From contig JAFGGO010000027.1 of NCBI GenBank assembly GCA_016930515.1, forward strand, positions 1 through 64,000: a stretch of DNA of 64,000 bases. The letters are read 5' to 3'. Positions 19,726 to 29,800 of the stretch are shown here, piece after piece (the stretch's first letter is position 1; each line of letters starts with the position of its first letter). The stretch comes from Promethearchaeota archaeon (GTDB lineage Archaea > Asgardarchaeota > Lokiarchaeia > Sigyniarchaeales > SOKP01). A program made the position numbers and the translations under genes. The notes below the pieces were generated by a model that was not told the DNA's origin, searched no databases, and saw nothing but the letters and a program-made list of their open reading frames with translations.

Positions 19726-20496
19726 TTGATGATAAAAAGCATATACTTGATGCAAGAAAACGGAGTATTGTTATATTCAAAAGAATATCAGAATGTCTAT
19801 TTTGATACTAACCTTTTGATCGGCTTTTTTGCTTCAATAGCCAACTTTAGCAGAGAAGCCTTAAACACGGCTGTGAAAAATGTTGATTTGGGAGAGGAAA
19901 ATAAGGTCATTCTTCAAGCTAATCCAAAAGAAGGGCTTATGGCTGCGGCGATTGTGAGTCCTGGGGATAACATTTCCCTTATTCAAGAGATTTTAACCAA
20001 TATTATCTTGGATTTTATCAACGAATTTCCCTCGTTCGAAGATCCTGAAAGACTTGACCGTGCAACAATCGAATTAATTTTTAAGGTTAATATGAGGAGA
20101 AAGACATTTCCCTCACCACCCCTACTTCTTACTGCTTCTTTAATCCTGTTGACTCCCGTTCTGATTATTCTCGTGTTCATCTCAATATATTTAACTAACG
20201 CGTTTCAAGAACTGTTCTACAATTTCACATTCAGTTTAGTAGTTTATACATCGATTACATTGTTATTTCTCACGGTAATTCCGAACTTAATTTCTGGTTT
20301 CTTAGCTCCAGATAAGAGATATGCGTGGTTTAATACATTTGCAATCATTGCTTTCGAAGTTGTTTTTTATGTGGTATCAGTTGAGCGATTATTTGCTCAA
20401 ATAACTTTAGCTAACCTTCCCATAAATTTCTTGTTGTCAATTGCTTCAGCGTATTTTGGATTTCAATTGTCTTCCCGCAGATATCTAAAAAAATAG
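19726..20496 (+). CDS. Longin/roadblock-like domain fused to a C-terminal membrane domain of about 4 TM
   Basis: ORF 256 aa; N-terminus IKSIYLMQENGVLLYSKEY...NLLIGFFASIANFSREAL... resembles longin-type small sensor domains; C-terminal half contains about 4 hydrophobic helices. Confidence 0.6.
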   Translation: MMIKSIYLMQENGVLLYSKEYQNVYFDTNLLIGFFASIANFSREALNTAVKNVDLGEENKVILQANPKEGLMAAAIVSPGDNISLIQEILTNIILDFINEFPSFEDPERLDRATIELIFKVNMRRKTFPSPPLLLTASLILLTPVLIILVFISIYLTNAFQELFYNFTFSLVVYTSITLLFLTVIPNLISGFLAPDKRYAWFNTFAIIAFEVVFYVVSVERLFAQITLANLPINFLLSIASAYFGFQLSSRRYLKK

Positions 20497-20539
20497 AATT
20501 TTTTAACTAACACGAATTAAAAAGAGTGTTGTTGCTTAA

Positions 20540-22222
20540 ATGGACGAAGAATTAATAAAAGCGTTTTTAAATACGAATTGGAACTGCTTGAATCGAAAAG
20601 ATATTATTGAAAGATTGCAAAAAAACACTTACGATATTATCGTGATTGGTGGTGGGATCACGGGTGCTGGTGTTGCAAGAGAAGCTGCGTTAAGAGGATT
20701 AAAAATTGCGTTAATTGAAATGCAAGATTTTGCAGCGGGGACTTCTTCGCGCAGTTCAAAATTAGCTCATGGGGGCATAAGGTATTTGGCAAGTGCGGAG
20801 ATGGAATTAGTAAAGGAAGCCACAACTGAAAGAAACTGGTTAAGGGCACACTTACCGCACTTAACTCGGCCCATCCCGTTTTTATTCGCTAACTGGGAAG
20901 GTGGGAAAGACAAAAAAAGATCGATAAAAGCCGCAGTTAAGCTATACGATTTTTTAAGCGATAATGACCAGGAATTCAAGAATTATAAGCAGCATTCATG
21001 GCTTGAGCCCGAAGAAATCGCAAATGTGGAGCCTGAAATGAAAAAGGACGGTAATTTAGGTGGTGCCATCTATTATGATAATAATATAGACGATGCCCGA
21101 TTAACAATCGAGACCATAAAAGAAGCTATCATTCGCGGTTCCGATGCGTTAAATTACTGTAAGGTCATCGATTACATAAAGGTAGATGGAACGATTGTTG
21201 GCGTGAAATGTGAAGATCTAGAGGATAAGATCACATTTAGTATCAACGCAAGACAAGTTGTAAACGCAACGGGGATATGGACCGATCAATTGCTTGAAAT
21301 ATACCCCGATGATGTTCCAAAACCTCTTATTCGTCCCACAAAAGGCGTTCATTTAGTATACAAGAAGGAACATGTGAAGAATCGAATGGCAACAATAATT
21401 CGCTCAATAAATGACGGAAGGGCTTTTTTCATCTTACCAAGGGGCGATTTTACGCTTATAGGAACAACAGATACGGATTATAACGATGATTTAGCAAATC
21501 CATATTGTGCAAAAGAGGACGCAGATTATTTAATTGCTTCCGTGCAATATTACTTTCCAAAGGCGGAACTTGAATACAAAAACATTGTTTCGGCTTATGC
21601 TGGTATAAGGCCCTTGGTAATGCAAAAAGGTAAATCCGAAAGCGAAATATCTAGAAAACACTTGATCTTTTTTTCCGAAGACGGCTTGTTATCGATCACG
21701 GGAGGTAAACTCACGACTTTTAGGAAAATGGCAGAAGATTTATTCTTGGAATTAGAAAAAAAGAACATTTTTAAAGAAATTTCGCGGAACGAAGGTTTTT
21801 CAAAGCAATTATATGTGTCATCTTTCGAGAGAGAGATATTTGATGAAAAAGTTAAAAAAATAGATCTTATTTTAGATCAAAAAATAATTGATTTATTATA
21901 TCAACAATACGGAAGAGGAGCGCTGGAAATCTTAGAGATTGCTTCAGAAAATCCCTCTTATATAGAACCATTAGAAAAAAACTCACAGTTCATCCCTGCA
22001 GAAATAATATATATCCTTCGAAATGAATTTGCACCCCACTTAATTGATGTACTTTGCCGTAGGACTGAAATATCTATTCTTATTCGGCACGACAAGCAAA
22101 AAGGGATTGCAAATAAGGTTGCGAGACTAATGGCATCTGAATATTTGTGGGATGAAAATAAAACCCAAAATGAAATTAGCATTTATTTAGAACATATTAA
22201 AAAATCCGTGGAATTTGTGTAA
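20540..22222 (+). CDS. glpD: FAD-dependent glycerol-3-phosphate dehydrogenase
   Basis: ORF 560 aa; YDIIVIGGGITGAGVAREAALRGLKIALIEMQDFAAGTSSRSSKLAHGGIRYL; GDFTLIGTTDTDY; LLSITGGKLTTFRKMAED. Confidence 0.92.
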   Translation: MDEELIKAFLNTNWNCLNRKDIIERLQKNTYDIIVIGGGITGAGVAREAALRGLKIALIEMQDFAAGTSSRSSKLAHGGIRYLASAEMELVKEATTERNWLRAHLPHLTRPIPFLFANWEGGKDKKRSIKAAVKLYDFLSDNDQEFKNYKQHSWLEPEEIANVEPEMKKDGNLGGAIYYDNNIDDARLTIETIKEAIIRGSDALNYCKVIDYIKVDGTIVGVKCEDLEDKITFSINARQVVNATGIWTDQLLEIYPDDVPKPLIRPTKGVHLVYKKEHVKNRMATIIRSINDGRAFFILPRGDFTLIGTTDTDYNDDLANPYCAKEDADYLIASVQYYFPKAELEYKNIVSAYAGIRPLVMQKGKSESEISRKHLIFFSEDGLLSITGGKLTTFRKMAEDLFLELEKKNIFKEISRNEGFSKQLYVSSFEREIFDEKVKKIDLILDQKIIDLLYQQYGRGALEILEIASENPSYIEPLEKNSQFIPAEIIYILRNEFAPHLIDVLCRRTEISILIRHDKQKGIANKVARLMASEYLWDENKTQNEISIYLEHIKKSVEFV

Positions 22223-22322
22223 ACTTAAATTTAAAAAATTGGACTCCGTTAGAATTATATTTAAAACCAATGATAATTAAAGTAACAATAATTCAAAAAT
22301 TAAAATCTAAAGTGAAACATTC

Positions 22323-22982
22323 GTGATATTACAAAATGTAGGGGATATTCTCAGACCTGTTGCTGGATATGCTGGGCTGTTTATGGTGCTCCTTGGAGTT
22401 ATGTGGCTAATCTTTGGGCTCTACGAAGGATATAGGCGGAAATCATTCAAGGATAGAAAGGTTGAGGATTGGAACTTCAAAATCACTAAATTCTTGAAGG
22501 GCTTGACATTATTAGGCTTCCTCGTGGGGCTTCTATGCATTATTGTAGGTGTAGTCGGGTTGTTAAATAGGGATGTTCCTCCTAGTGTTGCTTATGGTGT
22601 AGTAGTTGGAGAGAAAATTAACTATTTCACATCCATACTCTTAGTTGTCCTTGGAGTGGTTACATTCATAAAACCTGCTAACGACTTACCAATTGCCACG
22701 GTTCTAGCTCTTATTGCGGCTTCCGCTATTACTATCGTAGTCGCGCTTATCATACCTGAAAAGGGTTACGCTGTTGTAGAGGTACTTGAAATAAAATGGG
22801 TTCTTGTTGTGTTGTTTATCATCATCTTTGCTCTCTCTGCTATCGTAGTTAAATTCTTTTCGAAAGGCTTTATGACAGCTTCCAAGGCGATATCTTGGCC
22901 TCCTCTTGCGATAATTGTCGCGATCTTTTGCATGCTTCAAGGTTTGCTCGTGATGATAGGATATTCGATCGTTCCTTACTAA
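22323..22982 (+). CDS. Membrane protein of unknown function (5-6 TM), GTG start
   Basis: ORF 219 aa, strongly hydrophobic. Confidence 0.6.
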   Translation: MILQNVGDILRPVAGYAGLFMVLLGVMWLIFGLYEGYRRKSFKDRKVEDWNFKITKFLKGLTLLGFLVGLLCIIVGVVGLLNRDVPPSVAYGVVVGEKINYFTSILLVVLGVVTFIKPANDLPIATVLALIAASAITIVVALIIPEKGYAVVEVLEIKWVLVVLFIIIFALSAIVVKFFSKGFMTASKAISWPPLAIIVAIFCMLQGLLVMIGYSIVPY

Positions 22983-23054
22983 TTAATTTTATTTTTTTTA
23001 ACATGCTACTTATTTTAATTCATTAACCAATAGCTCTTTTTTTAAATAGTTATT

Positions 23055-24140
23055 TTAATGTGACACAATTCCCAAAATATCCTTTTTTAAATCTCTTCCA
23101 CATTTTGGACATGTTTTATCGTTTTTAATATCAATTTTCGTAAACATGTATCCCCTCCTTCCCAGTAAAAGATGTCCACAATTTGGACAATAGGTATTGC
23201 TTCCCTCTTCGTGATTTATGTTTCCCACATAAGGAAAATAAAGCCCTGCTTTTTTCGCGATATTGTATGCCATATTCAAGGTTTTCACAGGAGTTCTTTC
23301 GTCAGATGGAGCCTTGAAATCTGGGTGGTAGGCTGAAAAATGAGTTGGCGTGTTTTTACCAAGATTTTCAACCACCCAATTACATAACAATTCCATATCT
23401 TCTTTTTTATCGTTCAAACCTGGGATTATTAAGTTCGTAATTTCTACGTGTATTCCTCCCTCTTTAAATCTCTTTGCAGTGTCTAATACGGGTTTTACGG
23501 ACTTTACACCACAGATCTTTTTGTAAAAGTCGTCGCTCATCGCTTTTATATCTATATTAGCGGCGTCAATACCTGCGCTAATCAATTCTTCACTTGCTTC
23601 GGGAGTGGAATACCCGTTTGTCACTAATATAGTTTTTATATGTTCTTTTTTCATCAACTGGGTGACATCTAAAACCCATTCGTGCCATATAAGTGGTTCG
23701 TTGTAAGTAAATGCGAGGGTTTGTGCCCCGCTCTTGAGAACTTTCTCAATCAACTCTTTTGGATTCATTTCAACGAGCTTCATTTCCCGATTTTTGAGTT
23801 CTTCGATGTCGTAATACCCCGTTTTACCGTTATCCGAAGGACTTGCTTGGCTAATGGTCCAGTTTTGGCAATTCAAACATCGAAAAGAACACCCTATCGA
23901 AGCTATTGAATACGCAGTGGCTCCAGGCCAAAAATTATATAATGGTTTTTTCTCAATTGGGTCTAAACTACCTTTTGATATCAATGAACCGTAAATCAAG
24001 GAATAAAAATCTCCACTTATATTTCTTCTCGTTCCACAAATCCCTGTTCTCCCTTCAACGACTATGCATTCGTTCGCGCACACTCGGCATCTCACTTTAT
24101 TATCGTCAAGTGAATCCCATAATCTAGCTTTAATCTTCAA
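23055..24140 (-). CDS. amrS: AmmeMemoRadiSam system radical SAM enzyme (PFL-activase-like)
   Basis: ORF 361 aa; CRVCANECIVVEGRTGICGTRRN, radical SAM CSFRCLNCQNW, NGYSTPEA, C-terminal zinc ribbon CPNC...CPKC. Confidence 0.9.
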   Translation of the reverse strand: MKIKARLWDSLDDNKVRCRVCANECIVVEGRTGICGTRRNISGDFYSLIYGSLISKGSLDPIEKKPLYNFWPGATAYSIASIGCSFRCLNCQNWTISQASPSDNGKTGYYDIEELKNREMKLVEMNPKELIEKVLKSGAQTLAFTYNEPLIWHEWVLDVTQLMKKEHIKTILVTNGYSTPEASEELISAGIDAANIDIKAMSDDFYKKICGVKSVKPVLDTAKRFKEGGIHVEITNLIIPGLNDKKEDMELLCNWVVENLGKNTPTHFSAYHPDFKAPSDERTPVKTLNMAYNIAKKAGLYFPYVGNINHEEGSNTYCPNCGHLLLGRRGYMFTKIDIKNDKTCPKCGRDLKKDILGIVSH

Positions 24141-24242
24141 CTTTTATTCTCACTTTATTTCACAATAGGAATTCCCAAAAGTAATTAGTCTAAGATTCTT
24201 AATATGTATTCCACTTAAAGAAGTAAAAAAGGATTGATCTAA

Positions 24243-24677
24243 ATGGAAGTAAACACAAATGAAATAGTATCTTGGTTTCAAAAAGGATTAAATTGCTCTC
24301 AGTTCGTTTTATCTCGGTTTGGACCACGATTTGGTATAAACGAGCAATGTAGTTTAAAGATAGCAGGTGGATTTGGAGGTGGAATGACGATGGGAAATAC
24401 TTGTGGCTCAATTACTGCTGCATTTATGGTTATTGGACTCAAGTTTGAAAAGATCAATGAGGAAAACACAAGCCCACATGAAATCACTTACCAAAAGATA
24501 AGGGAGTTCGTAAATCAATTCACAAAACTCAATAAAACGATCATATGCAACCAATTAACTGGTGTGGATATGTCAACGCTCGAAGGAAGGGAAAAAGCAA
24601 GAAACGAGAATATTTTTCTAACAACCTGTCCTAAAGTAATTCAAGACTCTATAAACATTTTAGAATCCATTCTATAA
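24243..24677 (+). CDS. C_GCAxxG_C_C family (putative redox-active) protein
   Basis: ORF 144 aa; GLNCSQFVLSRFG, CSLKIAGGFGGGMTMGNTCGSITAAFMVIGL, TGVDM, TTCPKVI. Confidence 0.8.
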   Translation: MEVNTNEIVSWFQKGLNCSQFVLSRFGPRFGINEQCSLKIAGGFGGGMTMGNTCGSITAAFMVIGLKFEKINEENTSPHEITYQKIREFVNQFTKLNKTIICNQLTGVDMSTLEGREKARNENIFLTTCPKVIQDSINILESIL

Positions 24678-24724
24678 CTTTAAACAATGTATATAGTACT
24701 AAATGATATGTAAAGGTCCAAAAT

Positions 24725-25660
24725 TTGCAAGTTAAAGAAGATATTAGCCTCACTAGAGAAGAAATTGATCAATTAATCAAGAAAAAATTAATTCTATTAA
24801 ATGAGATTGATAGAAATCAAGGAAAAGGGTCCGAATATATTCGAATTCTAAGCGAGATCGCATTACTCAAGCTTGAGATTGAGGAATTCGAAGAATCTGA
24901 GAATTATTTTAAGACATGTCTGGCTTTTTTTGAAAAACAGAGCGATAATCTTGGAAAAGCTGCTGTTTTGGGTCTCTTAGGTGCCCTATTCTATAAGAAG
25001 GACCAATTTGAAGAATCTATCAATTATTATCGACAAGGAGATCTATTATACAAGGAACTCCTCCAGTTTAAAGAACAAACAACATGCTTAATCGGAATTG
25101 GAAGCGCTTATCTGAAATTAAATAAGCTAGACGAAGCAAGCGATATATTTTTTAAATGTAGTGCAATTTGTGCTGACAACCACGATGTCTACGGATTATT
25201 AGAATGCCTTCAAAATTTAATATTTATCTACGAAAAAGAAGAAAAATGGGATGTTGTCTTTGAATTGTACAAAAAAACCCTTAAAGCTTTCAAGGAATTA
25301 AAAGACCGACAAGGCATGATCGTATCGTATTTTAACTTGGGAATATTAAAAAAAAAAAAAAATTACGAGGAAGCGTTAATCTATTTCAAAAAAGGAACAA
25401 ATGTGGCAATTGATTCAAACTATTCTGAATTAATAGTAAAAGGGCTAAGTTATATAGCCGAATGCTTGTTCTATACGGGTAAAATAAGAGATGCAACGAA
25501 TCAATTGATAAAAAGCCTCCATTTAGCTGAAGAAATTAAAGCAAAAAACGCGATTATACAAATCTCAGTGTTGTTAAAATCGTTTGGGCTTAGTGAAACT
25601 GATATCCAAGAAAGCCTTAAAAAATATCGCGAAGATAGGAAAATAACGAAAAATAAATAA
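24725..25660 (+). CDS. Tetratricopeptide repeat protein (TTG start)
   Basis: ORF 311 aa with TPR-like helical hairpins; contains an A15 tract at 25348-25362. Confidence 0.8.
   Translation: MQVKEDISLTREEIDQLIKKKLILLNEIDRNQGKGSEYIRILSEIALLKLEIEEFEESENYFKTCLAFFEKQSDNLGKAAVLGLLGALFYKKDQFEESINYYRQGDLLYKELLQFKEQTTCLIGIGSAYLKLNKLDEASDIFFKCSAICADNHDVYGLLECLQNLIFIYEKEEKWDVVFELYKKTLKAFKELKDRQGMIVSYFNLGILKKKKNYEEALIYFKKGTNVAIDSNYSELIVKGLSYIAECLFYTGKIRDATNQLIKSLHLAEEIKAKNAIIQISVLLKSFGLSETDIQESLKKYREDRKITKNK
25348..25362. repeat. A15 homopolymer within a TPR coding sequence
   Basis: Fifteen consecutive A residues encoding K-K-K-K in ...GILKKKKNYEEAL... Confidence 0.95.
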
Positions 25661-25707
25661 TTAAATTGACTTTACTTTAATAGTAAATTATTTATTCTCT
25701 ATTAAAG

Positions 25708-27126
25708 ATGAAAAATTGTCCATTTTGTAATCAAGAAGTGAGAGAAACCGATAAGTTTTGCATTCATTGCAAGAAACCACTTTTAACATTCATCTCGCAG
25801 AAGGAGGGTTCCTTAAACAAGAGCTTGCAACCATATAATTACTTACAGTACGAGGACGAGGATCAAGACGAGGAGTTCAATATTTCTGAAATCGATAGCG
25901 ATGTCATTGACAGAAAAATAAGAAAAATAAGTGCCTCTTTAGAAGCAGCGCAAGCTTCGGGGATTACAACTGGGGATTTATTGCTAAAAAAGGCTTCTTT
26001 ATACTATCAAAAAAGAGATCTCGGAACTTCTGCAAAAATTGTTGAATTAGCTCTTAACTCTTTCGATTCCGAAAACGATCTGATGAATGTTGCTATATGC
26101 CATAACGAACTAGGTTTAATTCAAGAGGATATAGGCATTTACGATGAAGCTATCTATCAGTTTGATAGAGCGATTGACATTCTTAAAAATCTCGGAGATT
26201 CTCAAAAATTAATAAGAACATATAATAACATCGCAAATATTTACCATTTAATTAAAGATTTTGAGCATTCTTACGAATATTATAAAAAAGCCATTGACCT
26301 AGCTCGAAAAGAAAATCTCGTCATGGAAGAAGTCAAATCGTCCTCAAATTTGGTTGATGTATTATTCTCCTTTAAAAATTACGATTCGATCGAAAAAATT
26401 CTCGATAGAAACGCGTTTATTTTTAATCAAATCGGAGATATTAATGGTACAATTATTACTTTGATAAAATACGGGAAATTAAATTTCCACAAAGGACCAA
26501 ATTACTTCGATAAAGCGCTTAAATTATTTACCGATGCCTTAGATCTTGTTGAAAAGATTAGCGAAAGAATTTCAATCTATTCAAAATCACAATTGGAATG
26601 GGAGTGCTATTTATACATTGGAAAAGTGTATTATAAGAGAAAAAATTACGAAAAAGCCGAAATTAATATTTTAAGAAGCCTTGAATCACTACGGACCCAT
26701 GAAATTGAAGATAGTCTTAACCAAGCGTTAGTTTTGAAACTAATAGGTAAGATTTATTCTGCAAAAAATAATTTTATTAAAGCAGTGGAATATTTCGATT
26801 TATCTTCGATAACTTACGAAAAATTCGGGGCATTATATGACAAGGCGTTGGTTAAGATATTGGCTGCTCAAGATATCATGGAAAGCAACAATGACGATTC
26901 AAAAGCCTTAAATTATTATGAAGATGCATTAAATATATTTCAAGAGCAAGGATATGATAAAGAAGTGGCAGATACCTCTCAAACTTTAGGGGATATTTAT
27001 ATAAAGCTTAATTTGGAAGGAATAGCTCTTGAATATTTTGAAAAAGCTAAAGATACTTACCAAATTTTAAAAGATAAGTTTAATTCGCAACTCGTTAAGG
27101 AAAAAATACAATCCTTGAAAACTTAA
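25708..27126 (+). CDS. Zinc-ribbon plus tetratricopeptide repeat protein
   Basis: ORF 472 aa; N-terminal CPFCNQEVRETDKFCIHCKKPL, then many TPRs (AICHNELGLIQEDIGIYDEAIYQFDRAI, YNNIANIYHLIKDFEHSYEYYKKAI). Confidence 0.85.
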   Translation: MKNCPFCNQEVRETDKFCIHCKKPLLTFISQKEGSLNKSLQPYNYLQYEDEDQDEEFNISEIDSDVIDRKIRKISASLEAAQASGITTGDLLLKKASLYYQKRDLGTSAKIVELALNSFDSENDLMNVAICHNELGLIQEDIGIYDEAIYQFDRAIDILKNLGDSQKLIRTYNNIANIYHLIKDFEHSYEYYKKAIDLARKENLVMEEVKSSSNLVDVLFSFKNYDSIEKILDRNAFIFNQIGDINGTIITLIKYGKLNFHKGPNYFDKALKLFTDALDLVEKISERISIYSKSQLEWECYLYIGKVYYKRKNYEKAEINILRSLESLRTHEIEDSLNQALVLKLIGKIYSAKNNFIKAVEYFDLSSITYEKFGALYDKALVKILAAQDIMESNNDDSKALNYYEDALNIFQEQGYDKEVADTSQTLGDIYIKLNLEGIALEYFEKAKDTYQILKDKFNSQLVKEKIQSLKT

Positions 27127-27974
27127 GACACAAATGTTTCAATCCCCTCGGTAATTAATGGTAGAAAAGCTAGGCACAGAACGATTTCGAATGTACAAAA
27201 AAGGATCCAAAACCATTTTACTTTATTAATAGGATATTTTTTATATTCAATAAAAACTAAAATTGGTACGGACCACCAAAAATAGTGAGGAACTTGTAAA
27301 AAAATTAGCATATCGTTGTAAGATACAACATTTCCACCAACGCCCGAACTCGTGATGAAAGACATCAACACGATACCAAGCACGAGAATTAATGCTGGAA
27401 AAATCTCTTTTCTGAGTTTTCGTTCGAAGTATAAATTAATTAAAAATAATATTCCGAACGCTATAATTGATGTTAACTTGTAAAAGGCGAGTAATAAAAA
27501 GAGAGGTGCAAACCATTTATCCTTATATTTCTGATACATGTAAAGAGAAAAAGTTATCCATATGTTTGTGTTAAAGAGCATTGACCACCAAAAAACCATG
27601 AGAATATTACCATATAACCACCACTCCTGATACGAGTTTTTAACATTTTTTAAAATATAGAAAAACATGCCGAAGGTTATCATTAAATGGATTGTAAAGC
27701 TTAAATACTCCGGTAATAGCATCCATACGCATAAGACGCAAAAGTAATTTAAATAAAGATATCCTTCTACCTCGTATATGTCTTGACCCATCCAAAAGCG
27801 ATTCACTGCAATATAATAATAGCGAAAGTCGTGTCCAAAAGGGACTCCATTCACTAGGCGCACGACGCTCGTGATTATGCCGATGCAAAAAGAAATGAAC
27901 ATGATTGCTAAGAAGGAGTACAATACTTTTTGATTTATACTACTTTCAACGAGCTCATATCCTTCTTTAGACAT
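27123..27974 (-). CDS. Multi-TM membrane protein, possibly GT87/DUF2029-like
   Basis: ORF 283 aa; FGHDFRYYYIAVNRFWMGQDIYEVEGYLY..., about 8 TM; 4-bp convergent overlap with the TPR gene. Confidence 0.55.
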   Translation of the reverse strand: MSKEGYELVESSINQKVLYSFLAIMFISFCIGIITSVVRLVNGVPFGHDFRYYYIAVNRFWMGQDIYEVEGYLYLNYFCVLCVWMLLPEYLSFTIHLMITFGMFFYILKNVKNSYQEWWLYGNILMVFWWSMLFNTNIWITFSLYMYQKYKDKWFAPLFLLLAFYKLTSIIAFGILFLINLYFERKLRKEIFPALILVLGIVLMSFITSSGVGGNVVSYNDMLIFLQVPHYFWWSVPILVFIEYKKYPINKVKWFWILFCTFEIVLCLAFLPLITEGIETFVS

Positions 27975-28066
27975 AACTATCTTAATAATTAATATCTAAA
28001 TAATATTATGGGAAAGTTACTCAAATAATGAATTAACAAAATGTCAAGATGTGAGGTTATTAACCT

Positions 28067-29671
28067 TCACGGAAGTAAACCAAGAGAATTTCGCATTTTT
28101 TTTTCTGTATCCGTGGTTAATAAGTCTAGGTAGCGTAAAGAGGATATTCCCTTCATCAAACGCTTTTTTATATTTGGATCTTTTGAAAGGTTCTTGTTCT
28201 CGCAGCAAAATTCAAAATTTGACCTTAAAATCATGTCGTCTTCGATTTTATTAACTAAAATTGCTTGAAAATCTTGTAAAGGGCTTGAAAATATTTCGTA
28301 AATCGAACTTGAATCTCCAATTCGTCCTGGAAATACAATACTAATTCGCTCTTCCATCATCTCCTCGTCTTCAATGAACATTGCGTATAGTGGCATGTAC
28401 ATCCATCGAATAGGCATTGCAAAGAAATCGGACTTATTGTCGGGTATGGACCATTGTTTCAGTTCTTCGGCTTCTATTAGACAAGTATTGTGTTTTTGAA
28501 CGATTATTTCTGTAATTTGCTTGTACAACGCCTCTAAATCGTCTCTATACGATGTAATCTCTATGACTGCGCTTTCTTGTTCCTTTTCAATCGTGGTTAT
28601 TTGGTGATTTCTATCCTGTAGGCGCGTCTGTAAATCTATCTCGTGTTCCTTCAGTTTTTGAGACGCCCTTTCGTCAACTGCTTTAGCTTTTTCTAAAATA
28701 TCTTCATATTTTTGCGATAAATTATTTATACTTTCTAAAAGTCTCGTTCCTTGTTCTTTCAGATAATTAAAATGAACTAAAAATTTTGGTTGAAGATCTT
28801 CAAAGACTTTTGATTTGAGACTTTCGTCTCGAGTGAAAAATTTATTTTTTTTTATCATGTCTTCCAAGTTTCTTTCAACGGTTAAAAAAAGCGTCGAAAC
28901 ACTCTCAATGATTTTTTTCTTTTCTTCCACCCTCCAATTTTCGATCTCGTCCCCCTTATAATCCTTTTGAATTTCAACTTGTGAATCATCTATTAATGAG
29001 GATGTTTTCTTGAGTTGGGAACTAAATCTTTGTTTCACATCAGAAAGATTAACTTTTAAATCTAATAGTTTTTTGTCAACGAATTTACTGATTAATTCTA
29101 TTTGATTTTTCCATCTTAGTGCGTTTCCTTTCATTTGTTCGAAGGTTTTTCTGTATTTTTCAGCAATGTCAATGGCCATTTCTGTTGATAACTTTACATT
29201 TAAAGGCATGTAATTCGAAACAGGTTCAATTTTAATAGTTGGGAGCATTTCAACGATTGTTTTAAGGAAATCAGGCGATAACAAGCCCTCAATCTCGAGT
29301 GATTGGAACTCGGAATCTTCGGACTCGCTTATAATTTCGGCGTCAACATCTTTATATGTTATAATATTTATAATTTGCTGTAATTGGTCTTTTTCGGTTT
29401 TTGTTCCCGTATCGCGTAAAAGGTGTCCAATTAATGGTTGTCTGGGAGGATTAGACAATTTTCCTTTTTTTGACAAGATCGCTAGACCATCTAATAGTAT
29501 ATGAGTTGAAATAGTTCCCGGAACGCTAGCAAAAGGCCAGAGAAGTCTTGAAAAAGAGAGTATCTTTTCTCCATTCTTTATATCCCTCGTCAATAAATAA
29601 TAAGCGATGGTTAATTCCTCGTCATCGCGTATGGGTGGCAAATTAGGATTCTTTCGTAAAAAAAAAGGCAA
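28067..29671 (-). CDS. Coiled-coil protein of unknown function
   Basis: ORF 534 aa with a long central charged helical region. Confidence 0.65.
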   Translation of the reverse strand: MPFFLRKNPNLPPIRDDEELTIAYYLLTRDIKNGEKILSFSRLLWPFASVPGTISTHILLDGLAILSKKGKLSNPPRQPLIGHLLRDTGTKTEKDQLQQIINIITYKDVDAEIISESEDSEFQSLEIEGLLSPDFLKTIVEMLPTIKIEPVSNYMPLNVKLSTEMAIDIAEKYRKTFEQMKGNALRWKNQIELISKFVDKKLLDLKVNLSDVKQRFSSQLKKTSSLIDDSQVEIQKDYKGDEIENWRVEEKKKIIESVSTLFLTVERNLEDMIKKNKFFTRDESLKSKVFEDLQPKFLVHFNYLKEQGTRLLESINNLSQKYEDILEKAKAVDERASQKLKEHEIDLQTRLQDRNHQITTIEKEQESAVIEITSYRDDLEALYKQITEIIVQKHNTCLIEAEELKQWSIPDNKSDFFAMPIRWMYMPLYAMFIEDEEMMEERISIVFPGRIGDSSSIYEIFSSPLQDFQAILVNKIEDDMILRSNFEFCCENKNLSKDPNIKKRLMKGISSLRYLDLLTTDTEKKMRNSLGLLP

Positions 29672-29800
29672 GATGTTTTGATTTCCGTGAATTGAAATGT
29701 GATATCCCCTTTAATATGTTTTACTTGATTACCTAATGGAAAACCTCTATTTTAAAATGAATCTTTTTTATAAAAATGTGAATTTAAAAACTTAAAAAAA

